DNA from: RFPW01 sp040401595
GTDB lineage: Bacteria > Pseudomonadota > Gammaproteobacteria > Burkholderiales > Burkholderiaceae_E
Assembly: GCA_040401595.1 (NCBI GenBank)
Contig: JBBAOE010000001.1
Location: 184,791 to 248,790, forward strand
Direction of reading: 5' to 3'
DNA: 64,000 nt
The number at the start of each line of letters is the position of its first letter. Within the stretch, counting starts at the first letter, position 1. This document shows positions 18,948 through 27,191 of this stretch, in pieces. The notes beneath the pieces were generated by a model. The model worked only from the letters and a program-made list of their open reading frames with translations, was not told the origin of the DNA and did not search any database. Position numbers and translations under genes: made by a program.

Positions 18948-19031
18948 GTCGTGGCTAACCGGGGGTTACGGAGCTTGTCGCACCACCGCGAGGGTTGAAA
19001 AAGGACCCCTAAGATCCTGAGGCCAGCCATC

Positions 19032-19064
19032 AAAAAAAGCAATCTGCCCCCAAACGCCGGGGCA
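19032..19064 (-). terminator. Probable intrinsic terminator downstream of fhs
   Basis: On the minus strand TGCCCC (19064-19059) pairs with GGGGCA (19050-19045) around an 8-nt loop, followed six bases later by seven Ts. The stem is short and the T-tract slightly displaced, so strength is uncertain. It lies about 75 bp past the fhs stop and separates fhs from the GT4-deacetylase pair. The rest of the 191-bp spacer shows nothing clear. Confidence 0.5.
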
Positions 19065-19138
19065 CGAGATTAAAGGCCATTCCTGGCCCGTTGTTCCCAC
19101 CGGAAAGGTAACCCTCCACCATCTGAACGCGGACTGGT

Positions 19139-20818
19139 TTAAAACAATCCCACCACCTTGCCGTCAACATAATCGATCTTCCCGGCGGAAGGGCTTTTGG
19201 GCAAACCAGGCATCGTCATAATATCTCCGCAGACCATCACAACAAATTCCGCCCCCGCCGCCAACCGAACCTCGCGCACAGCAATCACATGATGATCGGG
19301 TGCGCCCCGAGATTTGGGATCCGTTGAAAACGAACTCTGCGTCTTTGCAACGCATACCGGGTAATGGCCGTACCCCTGTTTCTGCAGATTTTCAATCTGA
19401 GCCTGAACTTTCAAATCCGCCGTTACTTCACGAGCACGGTAGACCTTCTTTGCAATTTTGTTGATTTTTTCCCATAAGGTGTCTTGATCATCATAGACAT
19501 ACTGCATTTGCTGCGCGTCAGATTCGCACAATTCAACGACCAATCGAGCCAGGTCAGCAGCACCTTTGCCCCCCTCACCCCAATGGGAAGCGAGGACGAC
19601 GTCGACCCCCAACTTCTTCATTCGTTGTTCGATTAAAGCGATCTCAGCAGCGGTATCGCTTGTGAATTTATTGATCGAGACAACGCATGGAAGATTATAG
19701 ACTTTCGTAATATTTTCGACATGGCGCTCCAGATTGACCAGGCCCCGATCAAGGGCCCCGGTATCTTCGGTCGTCAGATTCGCGAGATCGACGCCACCAT
19801 GGTATTTCATGGCCCGGACGGTTACCACGATCACCACTGCCGACGGTCTCAGTCCAGACTTCCGACATTTGATATCGATGAATTTTTCCGCGCCCAGGTC
19901 TGCCCCGAAGCCTGCCTCAGTGACTACGTAATCAGCGAGTTTCAATGCGCCCTGAGTGGCAATGACCGAATTGCAGCCATGAGCAATATTGGCAAAAGGT
20001 CCACCATGCACGAAGGCCGGATTGTTCTCCAGGGTTTGAACCAGATTCGGCGCTAATGCATCTTTCAGGAGCACCGTCATTGCCCCGTGGGCCTTCAAGT
20101 CCTTCGCCAATACCGGTAGATGATCATAGGTATAAGCCACGACAATTTCACCCAAACGCTTTTTCAGATCTTCTATCGAAGTGGCAAGGCAGAAAATGGC
20201 CATCACTTCCGATGCCACCACAATATCGAACCCGTCCTCCCGGGGAGATCCATTGATCGGCCCGCCCAGACCCACCGTGACAGCTCGCAGGGCCCGGTCG
20301 TTCATATCGACGACACGCTTCCAATGAATACGGCTGACATCAATACCCAATTGATTTCCATGATGAATATGGTTATCAATCATTGCTGACAGCAGATTAT
20401 TAGCTGAAGCAATCGCCGCAAAATCCCCCGTAAAATGCAAATTAATATCTTCCATGGGGACAATTTGTGCCCACCCACCCCCTGCGGCCCCACCTTTGAC
20501 ACCAAACACCGGCCCTAACGAAGGCTCCCTGAGGCAAATCATTGCTTTCTTGCCGATATGATTCAGGCCATCTCCCAAGCCAACAGTCGTGGTCGTTTTG
20601 CCCTCACCAGCGGGTGTCGGACTGATTGCAGTCACCAGAATTAATTTACCGTTTTTTTTGTCTTTCAGCTGATCCAGATAAGATAACGAGACTTTTGCCT
20701 TGTAGTGCCCGAAGGGCTCCAACGCGTCCTCCGGAATACCGAGACTGTTCCGCGCAATCTCAGATATTCTTTGCATTTTTGCAAGCTGCGCAATCTCGAT
20801 ATCGCTTTGCATCATCAA
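19139..20818 (-). CDS. fhs: Formate--tetrahydrofolate ligase
   Basis: A 559-residue enzyme making 10-formyl-THF from formate, THF and ATP. The P-loop PTPAGEGKTTTTVGLGDGL is at about residue 68. LREPSLGPVFGVKGGAAGGG follows, and HLTGDxxAI appears as HFTGDFAAIASANN. Length is normal for the family. Codon use is visibly different from neighbours, with many AAT, AAA, TTA and ATT codons, and the upstream flank is AT-rich. It sits directly downstream of a tRNA gene and its terminator. This suggests acquisition by transfer, though no integrase or duplicated attachment site was found. No one-carbon partner genes flank it, apart from glyA 22 kb away. Confidence 0.95.
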   Translation of the reverse strand: MMMQSDIEIAQLAKMQRISEIARNSLGIPEDALEPFGHYKAKVSLSYLDQLKDKKNGKLILVTAISPTPAGEGKTTTTVGLGDGLNHIGKKAMICLREPSLGPVFGVKGGAAGGGWAQIVPMEDINLHFTGDFAAIASANNLLSAMIDNHIHHGNQLGIDVSRIHWKRVVDMNDRALRAVTVGLGGPINGSPREDGFDIVVASEVMAIFCLATSIEDLKKRLGEIVVAYTYDHLPVLAKDLKAHGAMTVLLKDALAPNLVQTLENNPAFVHGGPFANIAHGCNSVIATQGALKLADYVVTEAGFGADLGAEKFIDIKCRKSGLRPSAVVIVVTVRAMKYHGGVDLANLTTEDTGALDRGLVNLERHVENITKVYNLPCVVSINKFTSDTAAEIALIEQRMKKLGVDVVLASHWGEGGKGAADLARLVVELCESDAQQMQYVYDDQDTLWEKINKIAKKVYRAREVTADLKVQAQIENLQKQGYGHYPVCVAKTQSSFSTDPKSRGAPDHHVIAVREVRLAAGAEFVVMVCGDIMTMPGLPKSPSAGKIDYVDGKVVGLF

Positions 20819-20917
20819 TGCTCACTTTTAATTTAATTATCAATTCGGACAGGAAAATAGCGCCACTGGGCTCACGACGAGGCCACGATGAGTCAGTCGT
20901 CGCATAAAATAATACTC

Positions 20918-20952
20918 AAAAAAAACCCCCGCCATCACTGACAGGGGTTTTT
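20918..20952 (-). terminator. Intrinsic terminator after tRNA-Ile2 (end of rpoD operon)
   Basis: On the minus strand, AAAAACCCC pairs with GGGGGTTTT around a 13-nt loop and runs into eight Ts (20925-20918). It lies 6 bp past the tRNA CCA end and would close the dnaG-rpoD-tRNA transcription unit. The flanking A-tract makes it potentially bidirectional. Confidence 0.8.
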
Positions 20953-20958
20953 CACTGT

Positions 20959-21035
20959 TGGTGGGCCCACCAGGACTTGAACCTGGGACCAAAGGATTAT
21001 GAGTCCTCTGCTCTAACCAACTGAGCTATAGGCCC
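20959..21035 (-). tRNA. tRNA-Ile2 (anticodon CAT, lysidine-modified)
   Basis: A full 77-nt cloverleaf with encoded CCA. The acceptor arm is GGGCCTA/TGGGCCC, the D-arm AGCTCAGTTGGTTAGAGC, the anticodon loop CTCATAA, and the T-arm CCAGG/CCTGG with loop TTCAAGT. A CAT anticodon could be Met or Ile2. C4-G69 and C5-G68 in the acceptor stem, and G3-C70 rather than the C3-G70 preferred by methionyl-tRNA synthetase, point to the TilS-modified isoleucine tRNA that reads AUA. It lies 55 bp past rpoD on the same strand. Confidence 0.85.
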
Positions 21036-21090
21036 AAAGAAACCCTTGCGTCTCAGCCCTGGCGATCCTCCCGATGGTGCGCGCCTGAGC

Positions 21091-24042
21091 TCACTGGCCT
21101 TCGAGAAAGCTCTTGAGCTTATCGGCCCGACTCGGATGGCGCAATTTACGCAAGGCCTTGGCCTCGATCTGCCGAATCCGTTCACGGGTCACATCGAACT
21201 GCTTGCCCACTTCCTCGAGCGTGTGATCGGTGCTCATTTCGATGCCGAAGCGCATACGCAAGACCTTGGCCTCCCGCGGCGTCAGAGAATCCAGCACCTC
21301 TTTGACCACGTTATGCATGGACGCATGAAGTGCTGCGTCAGCCGGTGCGAGTGTCGCAGTGTCCTCGATAAAGTCGCCCAGATGCGAATCATCGTCATCG
21401 CCAATCGGCGTCTCCATCGAGATCGGTTCCTTGGCGATCTTGAGGATTTTGCGGATTTTCTCTTCGGGCATCTCCATCTTGATCGCAAGGGTCGCCGGAT
21501 CTGGCTCGATCCCAGTTTCCTGGAGGATCTGGCGCGAGATGCGGTTCATCTTGTTAATCGTCTCGATCATATGCACCGGGATCCGGATCGTACGGGCCTG
21601 ATCCGCGATAGAGCGGGTGATCGCCTGACGGATCCACCAGGTGGCATAGGTCGAGAACTTGTAGCCGCGACGATACTCGAACTTATCGACCGCCTTCATC
21701 AGTCCGATATTGCCTTCCTGGATCAGATCGAGGAACTGCAGACCACGGTTCGTATATTTCTTGGCTATCGAGATGACGAGGCGCAGATTGGCTTCGGTCA
21801 TTTCTCGTTTGGCCTTGCGCGCCTTGGCCTCGCCCATCGCCATCTGCTTGTTGATCTCTTTGAGATCGGGCAGAGGCAACATCACGCGCGCCTGGAGATC
21901 GATCAGTTTCTGCTGCAGATCCTGAATGGCGGGAATGTTGCGCCTCAGGATACCCACATAAGGCGCACCCTGCTCGGTCACCTCGACAACGAGCTTCTCG
22001 CTCCAGCGCAGATTGGTTTCGTTGCCCGGGAATCGCCGGATAAACAGATCGCGTGGCAGACCCACCTTGTCAACGCTGATGTTGAGAATCGCGCGTTCCA
22101 GCGTCCGCACCTCCTCCACCTGGGAACGCAGCGTATCGGCCAGCTTTTCGACAATCTTGGCCGTGAAGCGGATCGTCATCAGCGCTTCCTGAATCGCGGC
22201 CTGTGCCTTCAGGTAAGCAGAACTCTTGTAGCCCTGCTTTTCATTGGCCGCACGCATCGCGCCAAAGCCCTCAGTGATGAGAGCGAACTTTTCGACAGCA
22301 GCCTTCTTCATCTCCTCAAGCTGCTTGCCACTGGCCGCGGCCGGATCGACCTCGGAATCCCCGTCTTCTTCCTCCAGTGCTTCGAGGGAAGGGGGTGGGG
22401 CGAAGCTCACATCTTTAGCATTCGGGTCAACCAGTCCATCGACTACTTCGTCGATCCTGAGGGTGCCTGCGTCAATCTTGCCGGCGTAGTTCAGAACCTC
22501 TTCAATGGTGGTCGGGCAGGCGCTGATCGCCAGCACCATCTGACGCAGTCCGTCCTCGATCCGTTTGGCGATCTCAATTTCGCCTTCCCGCGTGAGCAAC
22601 TCAACCGAGCCCATCTCACGCATGTACATGCGCACCGGATCGGTGGTTCTGCCGAACTCACTATCCACGGTGGAGAGTGCTGCTTCGGCCTCTTCTTCAG
22701 CGTCATCATCGCTGGACGCGACCGGAACGTTCTCGTTCATGAGCAGCGTTTCTGCGTCGGGCGCCTGCTCGTAAACTGCGATCCCCATGTCATTGATGAT
22801 GCCGATGATCGAATCGATCTGTTCGGCTTCCACCAGATCCTGCGGCAGGTGATCATTGATCTCGGCGTAAGTCAGGAATCCACGCTCCTTGCCCAGTCGA
22901 ATCAGCTGCTTGAACTTGTTACGTCGTGCCTCTTGCTCTTCAGGCGTGCTCGCTGGCAAGGCCAGCGCCTCTTTCATCAGCGCACGCTCACTCGCCTTGC
23001 GGCTCTTTCCCTTCTTGGGTACGACGACCTCGACGATCTCTTCCGGCGCCGAATCACCGTCGCCTTCATCTTCAAAACCGCCAATCTCGCCCGAAACCAC
23101 CTCATCGCCGCCCAACTCGTCGTCACCCGAACCATCAGAGTCCTCACCGGACTTCTTGGCTACTGGCGACTTACTGACCTTGGCAGATTTGGCGGGTTTG
23201 GCGGCCTTCGAGGCCGTGCTCTTGGCACTGGTCGCTGATTTGACGGCTTGCTCGGCCTGTTCGGCTTTTTCCGCGGTTTCGGCCTTGCCTGCCTTCGGGG
23301 TCCTGGTCGCCTCGGCCGCTTGGGTCACCTTGCCTGACTTGGCCTCAGTGGATTTCTTCGCGGGGACGGCGGCGCTCGCCGCAGCTGGCTTGGAAACGAC
23401 CTTTGCGCTGGCAGCGGTCGCCGCCTGCGCTGGTTTTTTCGGGGACGACTGGGTCTCGACGCCAGCAGGGACCGCGGCCGCCTTGGATTTCTTGGGGACG
23501 CCAACGCTTGAACCAGCCGCTTGGGTAACCGCAGCTTTGGCGACCGGGACCTTGGCAACGGACACCTTGGAAGCGGCAAGTTTGGCAGAGGCTTCTTGAC
23601 TTGCCGGACTGCTGGATGCCCCAGACTTTGCGGACGATGCCTTGGTTTCGGAGGGCTTGCTGCTCTTCACCGCGACAGTCGGTGCGGCTGGGTTCGGGTT
23701 GGCCAATTCGACGGACTTCCTGGACCCGGAACCCTGGCCTGCACGAGCGATGGCCTGATTGGTTTGGGCAGCCGCAAGCTTGACTGCCGGCACACGGGGG
23801 CTAGCCGTCGCTGCAACCGGACTTGGCGTTGCAGCAGCAACGCCTTCAGCCTTCCCTTTGGAGCGCACCAGCTTGGCAGGGGATGCCTGGTCAACTGCCG
23901 CCTGCGGCTTACCACCTTTGACCGAGGGCGACTTCGCCGCCGTTTGCTCGCTCTCAGACAGCTTGGTCGCGGTTGTTTTGGCTTTTGCCACTTTGGACGC
24001 AGGATTGACCTGTTCGGCCAAATTCTTCGAGGCAGTCTTCAT
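21091..24042 (-). CDS. rpoD: RNA polymerase primary sigma factor sigma-70, with long basic N-terminal tail
   Basis: A 983-residue protein; E. coli RpoD has 613. Residues 1-300 are low-complexity Ala/Lys/Ser/Pro (histone-H1-like). Residues 301-336 are acidic. Region 1.1 is about 365-435, region 1.2 starts near DPVRMYMREMG (468-478), then the non-conserved region follows. The core is region 2 (YKFSTYATWWIRQAITRSI), region 3, and region 4 with VLRMRFGIEM and the helix-turn-helix FDVTRERIRQIEAKALRKL. ATG 24042 has AGGAG at good distance, so the tail is genuinely within the gene. It is the fourth gene of the rpsU-yqeY-dnaG-rpoD operon. Other betaproteobacterial RpoDs also have K/A-rich N-termini, but this one is very long. 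Confidence 0.95.
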   Translation of the reverse strand: MKTASKNLAEQVNPASKVAKAKTTATKLSESEQTAAKSPSVKGGKPQAAVDQASPAKLVRSKGKAEGVAAATPSPVAATASPRVPAVKLAAAQTNQAIARAGQGSGSRKSVELANPNPAAPTVAVKSSKPSETKASSAKSGASSSPASQEASAKLAASKVSVAKVPVAKAAVTQAAGSSVGVPKKSKAAAVPAGVETQSSPKKPAQAATAASAKVVSKPAAASAAVPAKKSTEAKSGKVTQAAEATRTPKAGKAETAEKAEQAEQAVKSATSAKSTASKAAKPAKSAKVSKSPVAKKSGEDSDGSGDDELGGDEVVSGEIGGFEDEGDGDSAPEEIVEVVVPKKGKSRKASERALMKEALALPASTPEEQEARRNKFKQLIRLGKERGFLTYAEINDHLPQDLVEAEQIDSIIGIINDMGIAVYEQAPDAETLLMNENVPVASSDDDAEEEAEAALSTVDSEFGRTTDPVRMYMREMGSVELLTREGEIEIAKRIEDGLRQMVLAISACPTTIEEVLNYAGKIDAGTLRIDEVVDGLVDPNAKDVSFAPPPSLEALEEEDGDSEVDPAAASGKQLEEMKKAAVEKFALITEGFGAMRAANEKQGYKSSAYLKAQAAIQEALMTIRFTAKIVEKLADTLRSQVEEVRTLERAILNISVDKVGLPRDLFIRRFPGNETNLRWSEKLVVEVTEQGAPYVGILRRNIPAIQDLQQKLIDLQARVMLPLPDLKEINKQMAMGEAKARKAKREMTEANLRLVISIAKKYTNRGLQFLDLIQEGNIGLMKAVDKFEYRRGYKFSTYATWWIRQAITRSIADQARTIRIPVHMIETINKMNRISRQILQETGIEPDPATLAIKMEMPEEKIRKILKIAKEPISMETPIGDDDDSHLGDFIEDTATLAPADAALHASMHNVVKEVLDSLTPREAKVLRMRFGIEMSTDHTLEEVGKQFDVTRERIRQIEAKALRKLRHPSRADKLKSFLEGQ

Positions 24043-24136
24043 TTCGCTCCTGTCGGAAAGCGCCGGATGGGCTGATCGGATCGTGTCCGTAAGCCTCCAT
24101 ACGACGGGACGGCAAACTCACGGCGGGAAACCTGCC

Positions 24137-24167
24137 ATTATAACGCGGATCACCGAAACCGATCCGC
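24137..24167 (-). promoter_or_regulatory. Possible internal rpoD promoter with adjoining palindrome
   Basis: The minus strand carries a perfect TATAAT (24142-24137), about 95 bp before the rpoD ATG, in the dnaG-rpoD spacer. Immediately upstream, where a -35 region would be, lies the inverted repeat GCGGATC-9 nt-GATCCGC (24145-24167) instead of a recognisable TTGACA. Either an activator/repressor site or an mRNA hairpin would fit. E. coli also has an extra promoter for rpoD inside this operon. Confidence 0.4.
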
Positions 24168-24192
24168 CACTGTACAACTCTCTCACAACTCC

Positions 24193-26067
24193 CTAGCGTC
24201 TAACGCGCCCATAAGCTGCTTTTAGTGCGAGCATCCGGCGCTGGAGGCGCTGATAGCGCTCGCTATCGCCGGGCCCAACGAGCCCCGCCTCGGCCAGACC
24301 TGCGATCTCGTCCTGCAGTCGCACCAACACCAGTTCGGCCAGCGCACGGTGAAACTCCGGCCTGGCCTCGTCGATCGAAAATCCTGACCAGGGGGACGCC
24401 TCGCGAGCGCTGATGCGGGCCAACAACTCGGGAGAAGTACCAACCAATGTCAGAACCGACGCAAAGGACGCACCAGCGGGCAACGATCTCAGCTGACGCA
24501 ACCAGGACTGTACTTCCGATGGCAATTCCGCCGGGGATAGACTCGTGACATCGCTGGCGTCCTCCTCATGGGACCAACGCACACCGGGGTCAATCGCGGG
24601 TAACTGATCCGCGGGATCGAGCGGAATTTCGAACGCCAGGGACGGATGCCGGGCTGCCAAGCCAAAGACCCGCTCAACCGCCCGGACCGCGGTCGCACGT
24701 TGCGCCGAGATTGGTCGCAAAGGCGGCTTCGGACGGGGACTGGCCGAACCCGATATGCCGTAGAAACGCTCGAGATCCTCGACCCCAACCTGAACACTGG
24801 CAGCCACCCGCCGGATCAACTGTTGACGCAGCGCCGCCGCGGGCAGCGCCATGATGTGGTCTCGGGCCTGTGACTGAAGTTGAGCCCGTCCCTCTGAGAC
24901 ATTCAGGTCGACGCGCGAGGACAACTCTCGGAGCAAAAATTCAGAAAGCGGCGTTGCCTCGGCAAGCGCACGATCCCATCCCTCCCGTCCATGCTCGCGC
25001 ACAAAGCTGTCGGGATCATGGGCCACCGGAAAAAACAGAAACTCAATCCGGCGCGTGTCGGTTGCATGCGGCAGGCACGCCTCGAGCGCTCGCCATGCGG
25101 CTTTCCGACCGGCCTGATCGCCGTCAAACGCAAACGTGATCCGATCAACTAGGCGCGCGAGCACACGCACATGATCGGGGGTCGTCGCCGTCCCCAGAGT
25201 CGCCACAGCGTTTTCAACGCCGTGCTGGGCCAGCATGACGACGTCCATGTACCCTTCCACCACAACGACCGCATTCTGTTTGCGCAAGGCGTCCCGTGCT
25301 TCATACAAACCGTAGAGTTCCCGTCCTTTCGTGAACAACGGCGTCTCCGGGCTGTTCAGATACTTGGGCTCCCCCTGGCCAATCACGCGCCCACCGAAAC
25401 CGATGACCTGCCCACGCGCATTGCGGATGGGAAACATGACCCGATCCCGAAACCGGTCGTAGCGTTTGCGGCTGCCGCTCTCGGGCCCGTCAGCGGCGCC
25501 GGCGCCGTCAGGCGTGATGACCAGGCCCGACTCGACCAAGGCCGCATCTCCATAGTCGGCAAATGCTGCCTCCAGAGCACGCCAACCCGCAGGGGCGTAG
25601 CCAATGCGAAAGCGGGCCGCCGTAATCCCGGAGAGCCCCCGCCGCTTGAGGTAATCAATCGCTTGAGGGGCGTCTCGCAGCCGAGCCCCATAAAATTTCG
25701 CCGCCAACGTCAAGGTCTCAACCAGGTCCGGCGCGCGCGCCCGCGCTGCCTCGGCCTTGGGATCCCGCTCGCCCGGTTCGCTGGGAACTGCGAGCCCCAG
25801 GTCCTGGGCTAGGTCCCGTACTGCATCGACGAAACCGTAACCCGCGAAGGACATCAGAAAATCGATCGCGGTGCCATGCACGCCACATCCAAAGCAGTGG
25901 TAGAACTGTTTGACCGGGCTGACGGAAAAGGACGGCGATTTTTCGCCATGAAATGGGCAAAGGCCCATCCAGTTGGCCCCACCCTTGCGCAATTTCACAT
26001 GTCGACCGACCACGTCGACAATATCGACACGCGCCAACAACTCCTGAATGAAGGACTGTGGGATCAC
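24193..26067 (-). CDS. dnaG: DNA primase
   Basis: A 624-residue primase making RNA primers at the fork. The N-terminal zinc domain shows CPFHGEKSPSFSVSP and HCFGCGVHG (CHC2 ligands). The TOPRIM core has VVVEGYMDVVML and FAFDGDQAGRKAAWRAL. The C-terminal helicase-binding part is divergent and Ala/Leu-rich, as usual. It starts at GTG 26067 (IPQSFIQELLARVDIVDVV), with a weak ribosome-binding site. It lies 83 bp after yqeY and 150 bp before rpoD in the macromolecular-synthesis operon. Confidence 0.95.
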   Translation of the reverse strand: MIPQSFIQELLARVDIVDVVGRHVKLRKGGANWMGLCPFHGEKSPSFSVSPVKQFYHCFGCGVHGTAIDFLMSFAGYGFVDAVRDLAQDLGLAVPSEPGERDPKAEAARARAPDLVETLTLAAKFYGARLRDAPQAIDYLKRRGLSGITAARFRIGYAPAGWRALEAAFADYGDAALVESGLVITPDGAGAADGPESGSRKRYDRFRDRVMFPIRNARGQVIGFGGRVIGQGEPKYLNSPETPLFTKGRELYGLYEARDALRKQNAVVVVEGYMDVVMLAQHGVENAVATLGTATTPDHVRVLARLVDRITFAFDGDQAGRKAAWRALEACLPHATDTRRIEFLFFPVAHDPDSFVREHGREGWDRALAEATPLSEFLLRELSSRVDLNVSEGRAQLQSQARDHIMALPAAALRQQLIRRVAASVQVGVEDLERFYGISGSASPRPKPPLRPISAQRATAVRAVERVFGLAARHPSLAFEIPLDPADQLPAIDPGVRWSHEEDASDVTSLSPAELPSEVQSWLRQLRSLPAGASFASVLTLVGTSPELLARISAREASPWSGFSIDEARPEFHRALAELVLVRLQDEIAGLAEAGLVGPGDSERYQRLQRRMLALKAAYGRVRR

Positions 26068-26150
26068 AGCGTGCCAGAGCCTATGGACTCACAAGCCAGG
26101 ACGCATTCACGGACTAACCGTGCAACGGGACTCTAAGACTTCCAGCGGCG

Positions 26151-26627
26151 TCAGGCGCTGGCCGCCAATCGGGCCTTGACCAGGGCCGACGCCTTCGAGA
26201 TATCCGCGCGTCCCGCAAGGCGAGGCTTAAGAAGCGCCATGATTCGCCCCATATCCCCTGCAGCCAGCGCTCCAGTGCCCTCGCCTTTCGAGGTGAGCGC
26301 CTCAGCGAACACGGCATCGATCTCAGCAAGCACCTCAGACTCCGAAAACGGCTGCGGCAGATAAGCACTGAGGATCGTGACTTCACTGCGCTCCTGCTGC
26401 GCCAGATCATCGCGGCCGGCCGCTTCATACTGAGCAATGGAATCCCGGCGCTGTTTGAGCATCCGGTCAATCACTGCGGTCAGCCCACTGTCGTCCAGCT
26501 CGGATTGATCATCGATCTCTCGCTGGCGATACGCGGCAATCAGCAGCCGGATGGTACCCAGCCGCGCCGAGTCCTTCGCCCGCATGGCCGCCTTCATGTC
26601 GTCCTGGATCTGTTGCTTGAGCGTCAT
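26151..26627 (-). CDS. yqeY: GatB/YqeY domain protein
   Basis: A 158-residue helical protein resembling the C-terminal tail domain of the GatB amidotransferase subunit, starting TLKQQIQDDMKAAMRAKD and containing ILSAYLPQPFSESEV. Its role is not settled; the domain is thought to bind tRNA or assist amidotransferase-like complexes. AGGAG precedes ATG 26627. It sits between rpsU and dnaG, the usual place in betaproteobacteria, downstream of an internal terminator. Confidence 0.9.
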   Translation of the reverse strand: MTLKQQIQDDMKAAMRAKDSARLGTIRLLIAAYRQREIDDQSELDDSGLTAVIDRMLKQRRDSIAQYEAAGRDDLAQQERSEVTILSAYLPQPFSESEVLAEIDAVFAEALTSKGEGTGALAAGDMGRIMALLKPRLAGRADISKASALVKARLAASA

Positions 26628-26715
26628 TGGGCGTCACTCCTGCAGAGAGCTTGGTACGCGCCGCCAGTGGTGGCCACGGTGCCGAACCCGAAGAAGGTGG
26701 TTAAACGGGAGAGAC

Positions 26716-26746
26716 AAAAAACCCGCGTCATCTCCGCGGGTTTTTT
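26716..26746 (-). terminator. Internal terminator between rpsU and yqeY-dnaG-rpoD
   Basis: CCCGCG (26722-26727) pairs with CGCGGG (26735-26740) around a 7-nt loop, flanked by A6 and T6, so the stem can extend by A-T pairs. On the operon strand it ends in six Ts. It is 50 bp past rpsU and would allow only part of transcription to reach dnaG, the same logic as the E. coli rpsU-dnaG terminator. Confidence 0.8.
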
Positions 26747-26796
26747 CAACAGGCTGAGCGCACCGTTGGGGCGTCAGCAGGCAAGAGATGCCTGAC

Positions 26797-27009
26797 TCAG
26801 TACATCCGCTTAGGCAACTGCTGGCTACGAATGCGCTTGTAATGACGCTTGACTGCTGCCGCTTTCTTGCGCTTGCGCTCAGCAGTGGGCTTCTCATAGA
26901 ACTCGCGAGCGCGCAGTTCAGTGATGATCCCCGCCTTTTCGATCGTGCGCTTGAAGCGCCGCAAAGCGACATCGAAGGGCTCGTTTTCCTTGATCCGGAC
27001 GTTTGGCAT
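26797..27009 (-). CDS. rpsU: 30S ribosomal protein S21
   Basis: A 70-residue basic protein beginning PNVRIKENEPFDVALRRFKR, with the RAREFYEKPTAERKRKKAA segment typical of bacterial S21. It binds near the 3' end of 16S rRNA and helps initiation. It is the first gene of the macromolecular-synthesis operon. ATG 27009 is preceded by tandem copies of an 11-bp unit rich in AGG/GAG triplets. Confidence 0.97.
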   Translation of the reverse strand: MPNVRIKENEPFDVALRRFKRTIEKAGIITELRAREFYEKPTAERKRKKAAAVKRHYKRIRSQQLPKRMY

Positions 27010-27012
27010 AAG

Positions 27013-27045
27013 ACTCGTTACCTACTCGTTACCTACTCACTACCC
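27013..27045. repeat. 11-bp tandem repeat in the rpsU 5' leader
   Basis: ACTCGTTACCT occurs twice exactly (27013-27023, 27024-27034), then once with changes (ACTCACTACCC, 27035-27045). Read on the mRNA strand the unit is AGGTAACGAGT, so it repeats Shine-Dalgarno-like AGG and GAG triplets 4 to 30 nt before the rpsU start codon. Confidence 0.8.
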
Positions 27046-27191
27046 GCTACACGAATGACAACCTGACCTTAAATCAGGAACGCAGGCGTCAACTTTAAAG
27101 GATATCACAGACCGGTCCTTTTATAAGTGCGTGTATCAGGCACTTCCGACGCATCCCAACGGCCCCGAACCACGCCGCCCGATCTTCGTCA

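Noticed and set aside
18948..19138. Duplicate of the tRNA-Ile2 3' end marking an island boundary
   Set aside because: I looked for the T-arm/acceptor sequence at the far side of fhs and found no match.
20819..20917. ZTP (pfl) riboswitch upstream of fhs
   Set aside because: ZTP riboswitches often precede fhs, but the conserved core of the motif could not be found in the 99 bp available; only a short dyad (ACGAC/GTCGT) is present.
21046..23238. Plus-strand open frame of 730 codons opposite rpoD
   Set aside because: It is the reverse-strand shadow of a GC-rich gene with biased codons. It has no domain, and the opposite strand is clearly RpoD.
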